Assembly: GCA_014381985.1 (NCBI GenBank)
Contig: JACNKP010000041.1
Location: forward strand, 1 to 46,495
DNA from: SAR92 clade bacterium
GTDB taxonomy: Bacteria > Pseudomonadota > Gammaproteobacteria > Pseudomonadales > Porticoccaceae
DNA length: 46,495 nucleotides
Direction: 5' to 3'
Shown: positions 36,504 to 43,119 of the stretch, piece after piece
Layout: each line of letters begins with the position of its first letter
Position numbering within the stretch: the stretch's first letter is position 1
Made by a program: the position numbers and the translations under genes
The notes under the pieces: generated by a model
Seen by the model: the letters and a program-made list of their open reading frames with translations, nothing else
Told to the model about the DNA's origin: nothing
Database searches by the model: none

Positions 36504-36670
36504 ATCCGTACTCCAAAACAATTTATTTTCAATTTGATCAGCAACTAAATACCGTTCTACTGTTGGTGTATCTTACCCCGTTAACCAAAATATAATAGCC
36601 ATTGTTGTAGCCTATAGTATGTTCTGATAACGTCGCAGTCGTCACACACAATTAAAAAGGGACCAACACA

Positions 36671-37036
36671 ATGACCACACTTATAATTTATGCACTTGCA
36701 CTTGCACTCGTTCAGTTTTGGATTTTACCTGCTAGCCTCAACATCAATAACATCACATATCTGCTTTCAAACAGAGATGGGGATGTTGAAACCTCAGTCA
36801 CGTACAACAGAGTATCCAGAGCCGCCGCAAACTATAAAGAGAGTCTGCCCGCCTTCCTAGCGCTGTGTTTGCTATCTATGCATATGGATGTGGATTTAAC
36901 AACAACAGCAACTGCATGGTTGGCGTTAAGAGTTGCCTTTGTAGCCTGTTATACCTTTGGTATAACCCATCTTCGGACCCTGATCTGGCTAGGTTCTCTC
37001 GCCTGCCTTATTTCTATGGCCTTGCAACTAAGCTAG
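36671..37036 (+). CDS. MAPEG family membrane protein
   Basis: 121 residues with four predicted transmembrane helices, fitting the MAPEG family (membrane proteins of eicosanoid and glutathione metabolism; the role of bacterial members is mostly unknown). NRVSRAAANYKESLPAFLAL near 45 is the conserved loop with the N-x-x-E-type pattern and ALRVAFVACYTFGI is a later helix. It is divergent from the glutathione-dependent formaldehyde operon, so a glutathione link is possible but unproven. Confidence 0.8.
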   Translation: MTTLIIYALALALVQFWILPASLNINNITYLLSNRDGDVETSVTYNRVSRAAANYKESLPAFLALCLLSMHMDVDLTTTATAWLALRVAFVACYTFGITHLRTLIWLGSLACLISMALQLS

Positions 37037-37052
37037 AGAATATCGTTATGTC

Positions 37053-37084
37053 GACCCAAGGTTATGCACGCATAACCTTGGGTC
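37053..37084. terminator. Long perfect stem-loop between convergent genes
   Basis: A 14-bp perfect stem (37053-37066 with 37071-37084, arm GACCCAAGGTTATG) and a CACG loop. No T-run follows on either strand, so it is not a textbook Rho-independent terminator, but its place between convergent stops suggests bidirectional termination or mRNA 3'-end protection. Confidence 0.6.
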
Positions 37085-37102
37085 ATTAATCTGTGATTTA
37101 CA

Positions 37103-37360
37103 TTAGCTTTTGATCAATGGCTTCCAATAAAGAATACCGAACGCTAAAACGGCAACAATATCAGTGCTACTAGTGCGACCAACAGCCTTTAGCTTAGAGT
37201 AGACCACCGCCAACTCAATAACATGTAACACCAAAAAAACGATCCCCGCCCAAAGTACTCCCGTGCCCAGCGAGCCGCCGAATGGCATGGCGAAGTTAAT
37301 GACAAACGCCAGCCAAAACCCAGCTAAAATATACATGTTAATCTGCGCAAATTTTTGCAT
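37103..37360 (-). CDS. DUF1145 family small membrane protein (YhhL-like)
   Basis: 85 residues with two or three hydrophobic helices. The length and the INMYILAGFWLAFVINFAMPFG opening followed by VLHVIELAVVY match the DUF1145 family, which includes E. coli YhhL; function unknown. GGGAG before the ATG. Single gene, convergent with the MAPEG gene. Confidence 0.75.
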   Translation of the reverse strand: MQKFAQINMYILAGFWLAFVINFAMPFGGSLGTGVLWAGIVFLVLHVIELAVVYSKLKAVGRTSSTDIVAVLAFGILYWKPLIKS

Positions 37361-37566
37361 TAATTACTCTCCCAAATAGAATGTTTGTTTTGCAGTATCA
37401 CAGTCATATATGTTCCACGCAAGCGCTGCAGTCTCACCCGAGGTATAACTAAGTGCTGCCTTAATCGCAAAGTAGGGGCATGGATGTTTGACAGGCGAGG
37501 CAATCTTGATTTAGTCTGCTTGGCGGTAAGAATTAATGACTTAAAACTTATATAAAGGAAGCTAAT

Positions 37567-38268
37567 ATGGGCACCATTGTCACCTACACCTATAATGATG
37601 GCGTAGCCACGATTTCCATGGACGACGGCAAGGCGAATGTACTGTCTCACACCATGTGGGAAGAATTAGAGGCCGCGTTTGATCAAGCTGAAAAAAGCGG
37701 TGCCATCGTACTACTCAAAGGAAGGGATGGCATATTTTCTGGCGGATTCGACCTTAAGGAAATGGCTAAAGGGCCTGAGCAAGCGATTTTGTTGACCGCG
37801 CGAGGTTCAAAGATGGCGCGGCGAATATTAGCATTCCCTACCCCGGTTATTGCGGTATCCACTGGCCATTGTATCGCAATGGGCGCTTTCTTGATGCTCG
37901 CCTGTGACTATAGAATTGGGACAGATGGTGCATTTAAAACGGGACTTAATGAAACTCTAATTGGCATGACCATGCACAATTTTGGGATTGAATTAGCTCG
38001 CTATCGCATCCCTGCAAATTACTTCAATCGATGCGTCATTAATGCTGAGATGTGGACTCCAACTGGAGCAATAACGGCTGGATTTTATGACCAAATAGTC
38101 CCTGCCGAACAGCTCGACCAAGCCTCACAAATGGCTGCCAAAGGATTTTCTCAATTAAATATGACCGCATTTAATGGCACTAAAAACAAGTCTCGTAAAG
38201 CCTTCTTGCAATTGCTTGACGAGTGCATTGAATCAGACCTAATCATTCCAGATGGACTGGCCATCTAA
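37567..38268 (+). CDS. Crotonase / enoyl-CoA hydratase family protein
   Basis: 233 residues, a little short for the family (about 260). Crotonase-fold features: ISMDDGKANVLSHTMWEEL at the N-terminus, the oxyanion-hole strand GRDGIFSGGFDLKEM (near 56) and GHCIAMGAFLMLACDYRIG. The usual catalytic glutamate position around residue 120 reads GLNETLIGMTM, so a glutamate is kept. It probably acts on an acyl-CoA, as hydratase, isomerase or hydrolase. Alone on its strand, AAGGA ribosome site. Confidence 0.85.
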   Translation: MGTIVTYTYNDGVATISMDDGKANVLSHTMWEELEAAFDQAEKSGAIVLLKGRDGIFSGGFDLKEMAKGPEQAILLTARGSKMARRILAFPTPVIAVSTGHCIAMGAFLMLACDYRIGTDGAFKTGLNETLIGMTMHNFGIELARYRIPANYFNRCVINAEMWTPTGAITAGFYDQIVPAEQLDQASQMAAKGFSQLNMTAFNGTKNKSRKAFLQLLDECIESDLIIPDGLAI

Positions 38269-38326
38269 CAGACTTAGATAGGTGGCCTTCTATCGAGGGC
38301 TGCCTGTTTGAGCAATTCAACTCGAA

Positions 38327-38965
38327 TCAACCACTACCACTTTCAGCTGCCTGATCACCCGAGTTTAAAAACTTAATCAAGCCCAAGTAGAGCAGCGGTG
38401 TCAATAGCAGCCAGGGCACCTGACTACTCAGCCGTAACGTTCGATCATTGATCTCGAGTAAAACTGGGTCAAACCAAGACCCAAGCGGGGACAATGGCGC
38501 CCATGAGAGTGGTTTCCCTTCGCTCAATTGATCATGATATAGAAACATTTCTACTAAGATATTCTGGCCTATAAAGATCACTAAAAGCAGACCAAATACG
38601 CCCCAGTCCCATTGTCTATAGATAGAATTTCGACGCCCCATTGCTAACCAAACCAATAACAAGCTACCGCAACAAATTGTACCTGCATCTGCCAACGAAT
38701 TTAGTAATCCATTGATATGCAGTGGAAGCAACTGATTTAAAATGTCGACTCGACGAACCGTAACGCTATCCCCAGCAACCAAGCCATAGTTGAACCATAA
38801 TTCCCAGCCAAAGGCGCAAATGATAAACATAGTTATGTAGAAAGGAAGCACCCACGCAGGAATAGACTTACGAATATGTAACGTCGGGATGAGGATCAGC
38901 GGCACCAAAGCAGAACAGTACACCACTACCACGAGACGAATCTGCTCAAATGTCAAAATATCCAA
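38327..38965 (-). CDS. Hypothetical polytopic membrane protein
   Basis: 212 residues; I do not recognise the family. About five hydrophobic helices are visible (near 8-28, 36-54, 92-110, 124-142, 183-200), so an inner-membrane location is likely. A start at TTG (38965) is implied because no ATG lies before the first helix; GGGG lies about 10 nt upstream. The N-terminus has a small-loop HIRKSIPAWVLPFYITMF segment. It is convergent with the crotonase gene. No function can be assigned. Confidence 0.6.
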   Translation of the reverse strand: MDILTFEQIRLVVVVYCSALVPLILIPTLHIRKSIPAWVLPFYITMFIICAFGWELWFNYGLVAGDSVTVRRVDILNQLLPLHINGLLNSLADAGTICCGSLLLVWLAMGRRNSIYRQWDWGVFGLLLVIFIGQNILVEMFLYHDQLSEGKPLSWAPLSPLGSWFDPVLLEINDRTLRLSSQVPWLLLTPLLYLGLIKFLNSGDQAAESGSG

Positions 38966-39046
38966 AATACGACCCCATCAAATTAAGCTAAACAACAGAC
39001 AGTACGATACTAGCTCACAATCGGCAATTAAGACAGCCTATAAAAA

Positions 39047-39074
39047 AGCCCCAGATGACACCTCATAAGGGGCT
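39047..39074 (-). terminator. Rho-independent terminator of the tandem-domain secreted protein gene
   Basis: On the minus strand AGCCCC (39074-39069) pairs with GGGGCT (39052-39047), followed by a T6 run; it starts 20 bp past the stop of the gene at 39094. Confidence 0.8.
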
Positions 39075-39093
39075 CCGAGAAACAACCAATTAT

Positions 39094-39885
39094 TTAATTA
39101 TTGTCCCAATTGGTATACAAGTTCTTTGCCGCAAAACTTCTGGGGTTCTCACAGGTATAAACCTCTCCTGTTATCGCCTCAGCTTCAGCACTAACCTTGT
39201 GATAATTAAACGCCATCTCGCCCCTGGCTGCATAAGTCTGGAAATAAAACAAACTGATGAAGTCATAGTCAGTTGATGTCTGACCGAGATAAGGGAGAAT
39301 ATAATTAACACCGTAACCCTTAAGGCCTACTGACGCGACAAGCTCGGCAGCTGACCGCTCAGCAGCCACCGCATCATCTAACGTTTTGCCGTCATTTAGA
39401 GAACAGTCCGCATATTGAACTGGCCTTCTCGGATCCATTCCCATCGATTCGTCCCAAGCTTGCACAACTCTTAGCTGGAATGTTGCAAAGTTTGCGTTAC
39501 AGGTGTGGGGTGACTTAAGGTTTGGATGCTTATCTTGAAATTGATTGAGATAAACTCCCCAATCTTTGTACATCTCCCGCCCATTAGGCCAGTGCCCGAC
39601 AATTATATGGGTATAGTCGCCCATGCTTGCCCCTGCATGTACAGGTGTTAACAGAGTTTGGTTGTATTTCACCCCATTTTCAGCAGCGAACGTGCCGTAT
39701 TTTTGGGAATATTTATCAACATCTTTTAGTGTCTTACCTTTATTTAAAGTACAGAATTGATATTCGGCACGAAGGTCACTAGCGCCTTCAGGACCAGAAG
39801 CAGCTTCTGTCTCTTCATGATGATCGGCGAACGCCAACGCCGAGGTAAATAGGCACAACGGAACCAATAAAAATCGTCTAAACAT
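39094..39885 (-). CDS. Secreted tandem-domain protein with paired cysteines (unknown family)
   Basis: 263 residues. A signal peptide is cleaved after AFA (about residue 20), leaving DHHEETEAASG. The mature protein is two copies of one domain with a period of exactly 116: C45/C129 and C161/C245, each pair 84 residues apart, and each domain opening C[TS]LNxGKTL. The halves also share a mid-domain DY or DYDF strand. The fold may be a ferredoxin-like dimeric alpha/beta barrel, by inference. Divergent from a relative at 40215-40997. I recognise no named family and propose no function. Confidence 0.8.
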   Translation of the reverse strand: MFRRFLLVPLCLFTSALAFADHHEETEAASGPEGASDLRAEYQFCTLNKGKTLKDVDKYSQKYGTFAAENGVKYNQTLLTPVHAGASMGDYTHIIVGHWPNGREMYKDWGVYLNQFQDKHPNLKSPHTCNANFATFQLRVVQAWDESMGMDPRRPVQYADCSLNDGKTLDDAVAAERSAAELVASVGLKGYGVNYILPYLGQTSTDYDFISLFYFQTYAARGEMAFNYHKVSAEAEAITGEVYTCENPRSFAAKNLYTNWDNN

Positions 39886-40214
39886 AATGTGTCTCCAGTA
39901 AGTAGATGACTAAGTACAGGCAGTCATAGTCGAACTTACATAGATGGCGAAAAGAAGTAAAGAATTATAAAAGCAGATATATGTCATTAGATAAATATTA
40001 ACGTAAAAGTTACCCCGCTGTCCTATTGGCTTTTCTCCCTATAATTCAGATCTAATGGAAGTCTTACTCTAGTGAAAACTTCGATTTGCTCCTTTCTTGA
40101 TTCGACCATTTATTCAGCTATGATTAGTTATATGTATTCTCTCGATATAATAATGTCTATGGATTTTGTATTGCAGTATTAAACAGACCATCAAACTTCA
40201 AATAAGGATAGACC
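39886..40214. other. Divergent intergenic region between the two tandem-domain protein genes
   Basis: 329 bp, A+T-rich, no gene. It holds a promoter-like sequence for the plus-strand gene (40097-40124) and, on the minus strand, a diverged relative with TATGAC at 39928-39923 preceded by GTTCGAC. No palindrome or repeat of note was seen otherwise. Confidence 0.6.
40097..40124 (+). promoter_or_regulatory. Promoter-like element a (TATTCAGC-TATGAT type)
   Basis: TTGATT (40097-40102), a 16-nt spacer ending TATTCAGC, then TATGAT (40119-40124), 90 bp before the secreted protein gene at 40215. The spacer end is shared with elements at 41836 and 42471, which is beyond what -35/-10 matching alone would give. 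Confidence 0.6.
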
Positions 40215-40997
40215 ATGAAATTAATAAAACTTAGTAGCCTATTTAGTCTCTTTATTCTAATGAACCTTTCTTGTTCAACAGTCAATGCTGAACCAGCTGA
40301 CGCAAGTTGGGAAGCAGGCCATTTTTATAATGAATTTCTGGCATGCACAGCAGGCCCTGACTATTCAAAAGAAGATATGGACGTAATGATTGCCGAATTT
40401 AATACATTAAATCTATCTAATGAAATTACTTGGATTGGTGGTTATGCTCCAATTAAAGGGAAAAACAGCAATTCAAATGGGTGGTGGGAAATTCAATGGA
40501 CCTCACAAGACGCGGCTGAGGCTGGATGGCAAGCATGGATGACGGACAAAAAAGCCCAAGCGTGGGATGAAAATTATAGAAATGTTTTAGACTGTGACAA
40601 TACTACTATTTTTGGTTATGAGGGCCATTTCCACACACCAGAAAGTATTGCTCTTAAAAGCTGGGATAAGTTCGCAGCAGCAGAAATCGCGTGTAAATTT
40701 AATGAGGGTAAAGGCAGAGAAGATCTTAAAGCTAATGTAGAGCAATTTATTCAATGGCTTGAAACTAACGACAATGGCGAGCAATTCTCTTTTGGAATTT
40801 ATAATCCAGTCGGTGAAGATCAAGCAGATTTCTATTGGTTTAATTGGCATACAGACTTTGATTCCATGGCACGAGGTACTGCAAATTGGGAAGAGAATGG
40901 AAAGGCGATGCAAGCTAAGATAAATGCCACGGCCACCTGCAGCGACCCTAATTTATATAACGGTGGCCAATTTTATGCTTCGGATTCAGCAGAGTAA
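40215..40997 (+). CDS. Secreted tandem-domain protein, relative of 39094-39885
   Basis: 260 residues with a hydrophobic N-terminus (a lipobox-like LSC at 18-20 or signal cleavage after VNA near 25). Two domains follow: C44/C127 and C160/C242, spacing 83 and 82, period 116. The second domain starts CKFNEGKGREDLKA, close to CTLNKGKTLKDV and CSLNDGKTLDDA of the divergent gene. Tryptophan-rich strands (WWEIQW, FYWFNW) fill the mid-domain position. Probably periplasmic or outer-membrane; both cysteine pairs could form disulfides. Not recognised as a named family. A strong terminator follows. Confidence 0.8.
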   Translation: MKLIKLSSLFSLFILMNLSCSTVNAEPADASWEAGHFYNEFLACTAGPDYSKEDMDVMIAEFNTLNLSNEITWIGGYAPIKGKNSNSNGWWEIQWTSQDAAEAGWQAWMTDKKAQAWDENYRNVLDCDNTTIFGYEGHFHTPESIALKSWDKFAAAEIACKFNEGKGREDLKANVEQFIQWLETNDNGEQFSFGIYNPVGEDQADFYWFNWHTDFDSMARGTANWEENGKAMQAKINATATCSDPNLYNGGQFYASDSAE

Positions 40998-41023
40998 CAT
41001 TCCCCAAGGAGTGATAAAATACT

Positions 41024-41055
41024 ATATATAGGAGGCATTGCCTCCTATATATTTT
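41024..41055. terminator. Strong terminator between 40215-40997 and the EF-hand gene
   Basis: A 13-bp stem, ATATATAGGAGGC (41024-41036) with 41040-41052, loop ATT, then TTT. On the minus strand an A-rich flank makes it usable by the convergent EF-hand gene as well. Confidence 0.85.
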
Positions 41056-41085
41056 CATTGTCCCGACTTGCAGGCTTAGGCAGGC

Positions 41086-41346
41086 TTAAGAAACTTCTCC
41101 TTTTGGGCATCGCTTGCGAACCACTAGGTAGGCCTGTGCTTTTCGCAGTTCTTTTTTACTCAAAGAACCATCACCGTTTTTATCTGCAACGTTGAAAAGG
41201 CCCTCTCTTACAGTGCACCCTGCCTGTTTGAGCTCATCCATGGTGACCACTTTATTTGAATCAAGATCAAATCTATTCATTAGGTTGCCAGCAAAGGTGC
41301 TACTTGATAATAAAGTTAATACTAAAACAACAAATACTTTTCTCAT
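41086..41346 (-). CDS. Secreted EF-hand domain protein
   Basis: 86 residues from the ATG at 41346, which gives a clean signal peptide cleaved near TFAG (about 20). Two EF-hand loops follow: DLDSNKVVTMDE (27-38) and DKNGDGSLSKKE (55-66), the second with an intact calcium-ligand set, the first weaker (V at position 7, T at position 9). Periplasmic or exported calcium binder. C44 and C80 may pair. It lies among other secreted protein genes and is convergent with the tandem-domain gene. Confidence 0.82.
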   Translation of the reverse strand: MRKVFVVLVLTLLSSSTFAGNLMNRFDLDSNKVVTMDELKQAGCTVREGLFNVADKNGDGSLSKKELRKAQAYLVVRKRCPKGEVS

Positions 41347-41835
41347 TTTATTTCGCTCTGTTCGTGATAAAAAATGGATAAATCCACTTGGTTCGTAGGT
41401 TGGACTGATCGCAATGTGATTCAAACGTTTCAATACTAATACTTAAGCATTTGAATCTAATGACTACAGTCTATTAGACATTGCATATTACGTGCCAAAT
41501 AGTAACAACACGGTGTGTATCTAATTATTGGAGCTAATTAGAGAGTTTCACAGTAAGGGTTAGCGCCAATCCGGAGCGAAAAGTGTCTGATTTGAGTTAA
41601 GCGTGCACCAAAATAGCTAAATCTACGAGGATGCACCGAAGGCTTCTGGTGATATAGCAAAAGAACTATGATAGTTTTTTTGAGTTTGTGAACGAAGATA
41701 CCTATCAGTCAGCTGTGATCAAAAAAGGTCAGTGCGATGAGAAACATATTATTCTTTTTTCCTGTATTACTCCTATCACTGAAGCTGTTCCAAAAAGAAT
41801 AATCTGCATATCTCTCACCTCGATCTATCCCTGAT

Positions 41836-41863
41836 TTGACTGAATGGGCTATTCAGCTATGAT
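41836..41863 (+). promoter_or_regulatory. Promoter-like element b
   Basis: TTGACT (41836-41841), a 16-nt spacer ending TATTCAGC, TATGAT (41858-41863), 58 bp before the cupin-like ATG. The bases before the -35 box (CCCTGATTTGACTGA overall) are shared with element c, and the bases after the -10 box (TATGATTA, then GTTA) with element a. Confidence 0.65.
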
Positions 41864-41880
41864 TAAGTTAGCTACAACAG

Positions 41881-41896
41881 TAGTCATTTATGACTA
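41881..41896. promoter_or_regulatory. 16-bp palindrome in the leader of the cupin-like gene
   Basis: TAGTCATTTATGACTA, arms of 7 bp around TT, lying between element b and the start codon. It could be an operator or a small RNA hairpin. Confidence 0.4.
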
Positions 41897-41921
41897 AATA
41901 TTTATGACAAGGAGAATTAGA

Positions 41922-42338
41922 ATGAAACTTAAATTACCAATAATTGCCATACTTTTAATAACTGCCGCCAATATAAATGCCGCTCACCATGAAGAAGATG
42001 AAAAATTAGCAGCACAAGGCTTGATCTCATCAGAGGTTTTTGATCTAGCTGGCGAAATGGATTTATACGTAGAGAAATATGCTTCTTGTGGCGCCAGTAA
42101 AGGTGATAAACATATGCATCCATATGGAACGCTTGTATATATGCTTGATGGCCAATCTGATACTAATGTTTCAGGTGAATTTCAATCTGTAACTAAGGAT
42201 GAGTATTACTTTGAACCATCTGGTTGGGTTCATGGCGGCGAAGATAATGCCCCTAAGGTTTCGGATGATCAGTGCAGAGTGTCTTTAGTAATCAGAGTTG
42301 GCAAGAAGGGCGAAGCGCCGACAGTATTTGTTAAGTAA
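41922..42338 (+). CDS. Secreted cupin-like protein
   Basis: 138 residues from the ATG at 41922 (AAGGAGA 7 nt upstream). Signal peptide to about residue 20, mature end AHHEEDEKLA. A cupin-like barrel is suggested by KHMHPYGTLVYMLDG (H64, H66) and YYFEPSGWVHGG (H104); the glutamate of the classic motif is not where expected, so metal binding is uncertain. C56 and C118 may form a disulfide. It follows promoter-like element b and is followed by a terminator. Substrate unknown. Confidence 0.75.
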   Translation: MKLKLPIIAILLITAANINAAHHEEDEKLAAQGLISSEVFDLAGEMDLYVEKYASCGASKGDKHMHPYGTLVYMLDGQSDTNVSGEFQSVTKDEYYFEPSGWVHGGEDNAPKVSDDQCRVSLVIRVGKKGEAPTVFVK

Positions 42339-42372
42339 CCCGCTTAACAGCCATAGAATCAACAACAATCTG

Positions 42373-42406
42373 AAAAGGTCGAATCGTAAAGGTTTGGCCT
42401 TTTTTT
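42373..42406 (+). terminator. Terminator of the cupin-like gene
   Basis: AAAAGGTC (42373-42380) pairs with GGCCTTTT (42396-42403) with one G-U pair, ending in a T7 run. It stands 35 bp past the stop. Confidence 0.75.
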
Positions 42407-42425
42407 GTGTCGGACATATAGATAT
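42397..42425 (+). repeat. 29-bp inverted repeat, copy 1
   Basis: Identical, in reverse complement, to 46221-46249. The first part is the 3' arm end and T-run of a terminator (GCCTTTTTTT) and the rest (GTGTCGGACATATAGATAT) lies beyond where transcription would end. Confidence 0.95.
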
Positions 42426-42470
42426 CAAAATTAGACTCTTTCGGGAGGGGTACCTCGTTCTAGCCCTGAT

Positions 42471-42497
42471 TTGACTGATGAAGTATTCAGCTATAAA
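42471..42497 (+). promoter_or_regulatory. Promoter-like element c
   Basis: TTGACT (42471-42476), a 15-nt spacer ending TATTCAGC, TATAAA (42492-42497). The stretch CCCTGATTTGACTGA is identical to element b. It would start RNA near 42504, about 180 nt before the small cysteine-rich gene. Confidence 0.6.
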
Positions 42498-42514
42498 GCC
42501 CGTGAATGTATTTA

Positions 42515-42540
42515 CACTCCCTCTCTTCAACAAGGGAGTG
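42515..42540 (+). other. Stem-loop at the start of the leader before the 39-residue protein
   Basis: CACTCCCT (42515-42522) pairs perfectly with AGGGAGTG (42533-42540) around a 10-nt loop, about 11 nt into the predicted transcript from element c. No T-run. Could protect a small RNA 5' end or act in leader control. Confidence 0.5.
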
Positions 42541-42686
42541 ATTGATTACTTGTTGCACTTGTTCTTGGTCATTCAGACTGGTTAATAACTGCTGACCTGT
42601 TTAAAAATATACAAATTTTCTTGCTGGGTGTATCTTTGTATTTTGTATTTAAACCAAAAATTTAATTATTAAGATAGGAGATAAAT

Positions 42687-42806
42687 ATGGAATGTGGTTG
42701 CGGAAGAAGCCCAACTGGTAAATGTATCGGTTGGCACAAACTCTCTAAAGAGGAGTTTCAAGAAAAACTTAAAGAGCATGAGGACAAAGATAACGAAGAG
42801 GAATAG
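42687..42806 (+). CDS. 39-residue cysteine-rich small protein
   Basis: Short gene with a clear AGGAG 6 nt before the ATG. The sequence begins MECGCGRSPTGKCIGWHKLS, followed by a charged, helical tail rich in E and K. C3, C5, C13 and H17 form a compact CxC-x7-C-x3-H set that could bind a metal such as zinc. No signal peptide, so cytoplasmic. I recall the CGCG...PTGKCIGWH pattern from other small marine bacterial proteins but cannot confirm a family. It follows promoter-like element c. Function unknown. Confidence 0.72.
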   Translation: MECGCGRSPTGKCIGWHKLSKEEFQEKLKEHEDKDNEEE

Positions 42807-42965
42807 ATTCTATTCAAATATTCTACAACACCGAATTATTATATAAATAGTAGCTCCACCATCTCTATTGCTTCAAATTGGAATGCGACAAGAAGTTGGC
42901 GAGATCAAGTTGATAATGAAAGCGATATAAATTGGTACGTTGGATATTCGTTGAGTGATCCTTAA
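42807..42965 (+). pseudogene. Possible remnant of a beta-barrel protein C-terminus
   Basis: Directly after the small gene's TAG, the same frame stays open for 52 codons and reads like a protein: SSSTISIASNWNATRSW, then INWYVGYSLSDP and TAA. There is no start codon or ribosome site. The alternating aromatic/polar pattern with a terminal WYVGYSL strand resembles an outer-membrane strand end. A decayed fragment is one reading; chance is another. Confidence 0.3.
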
Positions 42966-43119
42966 ACTTTAATAAGGCTCTCTTCAGTTACAGTAGCCCC
43001 TTGGGTCTTAGGAGCTATAAGGCTAACCAATTAATTAGGGGCTCACAGGCATGCTATTTAGCTACACTAGTATTAATTTTTAATCACCAATATCGCAACA
43101 AAAAGAAAGGGCTAACTTT
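42966..43119 (+). other. Leader region before the cytochrome P450 with a compound stem-loop
   Basis: Together with 42807-42965 this is a 313-bp gap between firm genes. AGCCCCT (42995-43001) pairs with AGGGGCT (43037-43043), and TTGG/CCAA and TTAG/CTAA can pair inside. CTATTTAGCTA (43054-43064) resembles the TATTCAGCTAT of elements a-c but lacks a good -35 box. Confidence 0.4.

Larger units (their letters stand above)
41347..41921. other. 575-bp intergenic region between EF-hand and cupin-like genes
   Basis: No convincing gene of usual length. Contents: a 21-codon open frame at 41737-41802 (hydrophobic, AAGG before ATG), a 12-bp inverted repeat (41748-41759 with 41792-41803) around it, a small stem with T-run near 41664-41682, promoter-like element b (41836-41863) and a 16-bp palindrome (41881-41896). 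Confidence 0.6.
42339..42686. other. Intergenic region with terminator, 29-bp repeat, promoter and structured leader
   Basis: 348 bp. In order: terminator (42373-42406), 29-bp inverted-repeat copy (42397-42425), promoter-like element c (42471-42497), an 8-bp stem-loop (42515-42540) and an A+T-rich leader to the small gene at 42687. Confidence 0.7.

Noticed and set aside
37360-37650. Minus-strand 96-codon frame before the crotonase gene
   Set aside because: It overlaps the crotonase start, has no ribosome site and no recognisable protein pattern.
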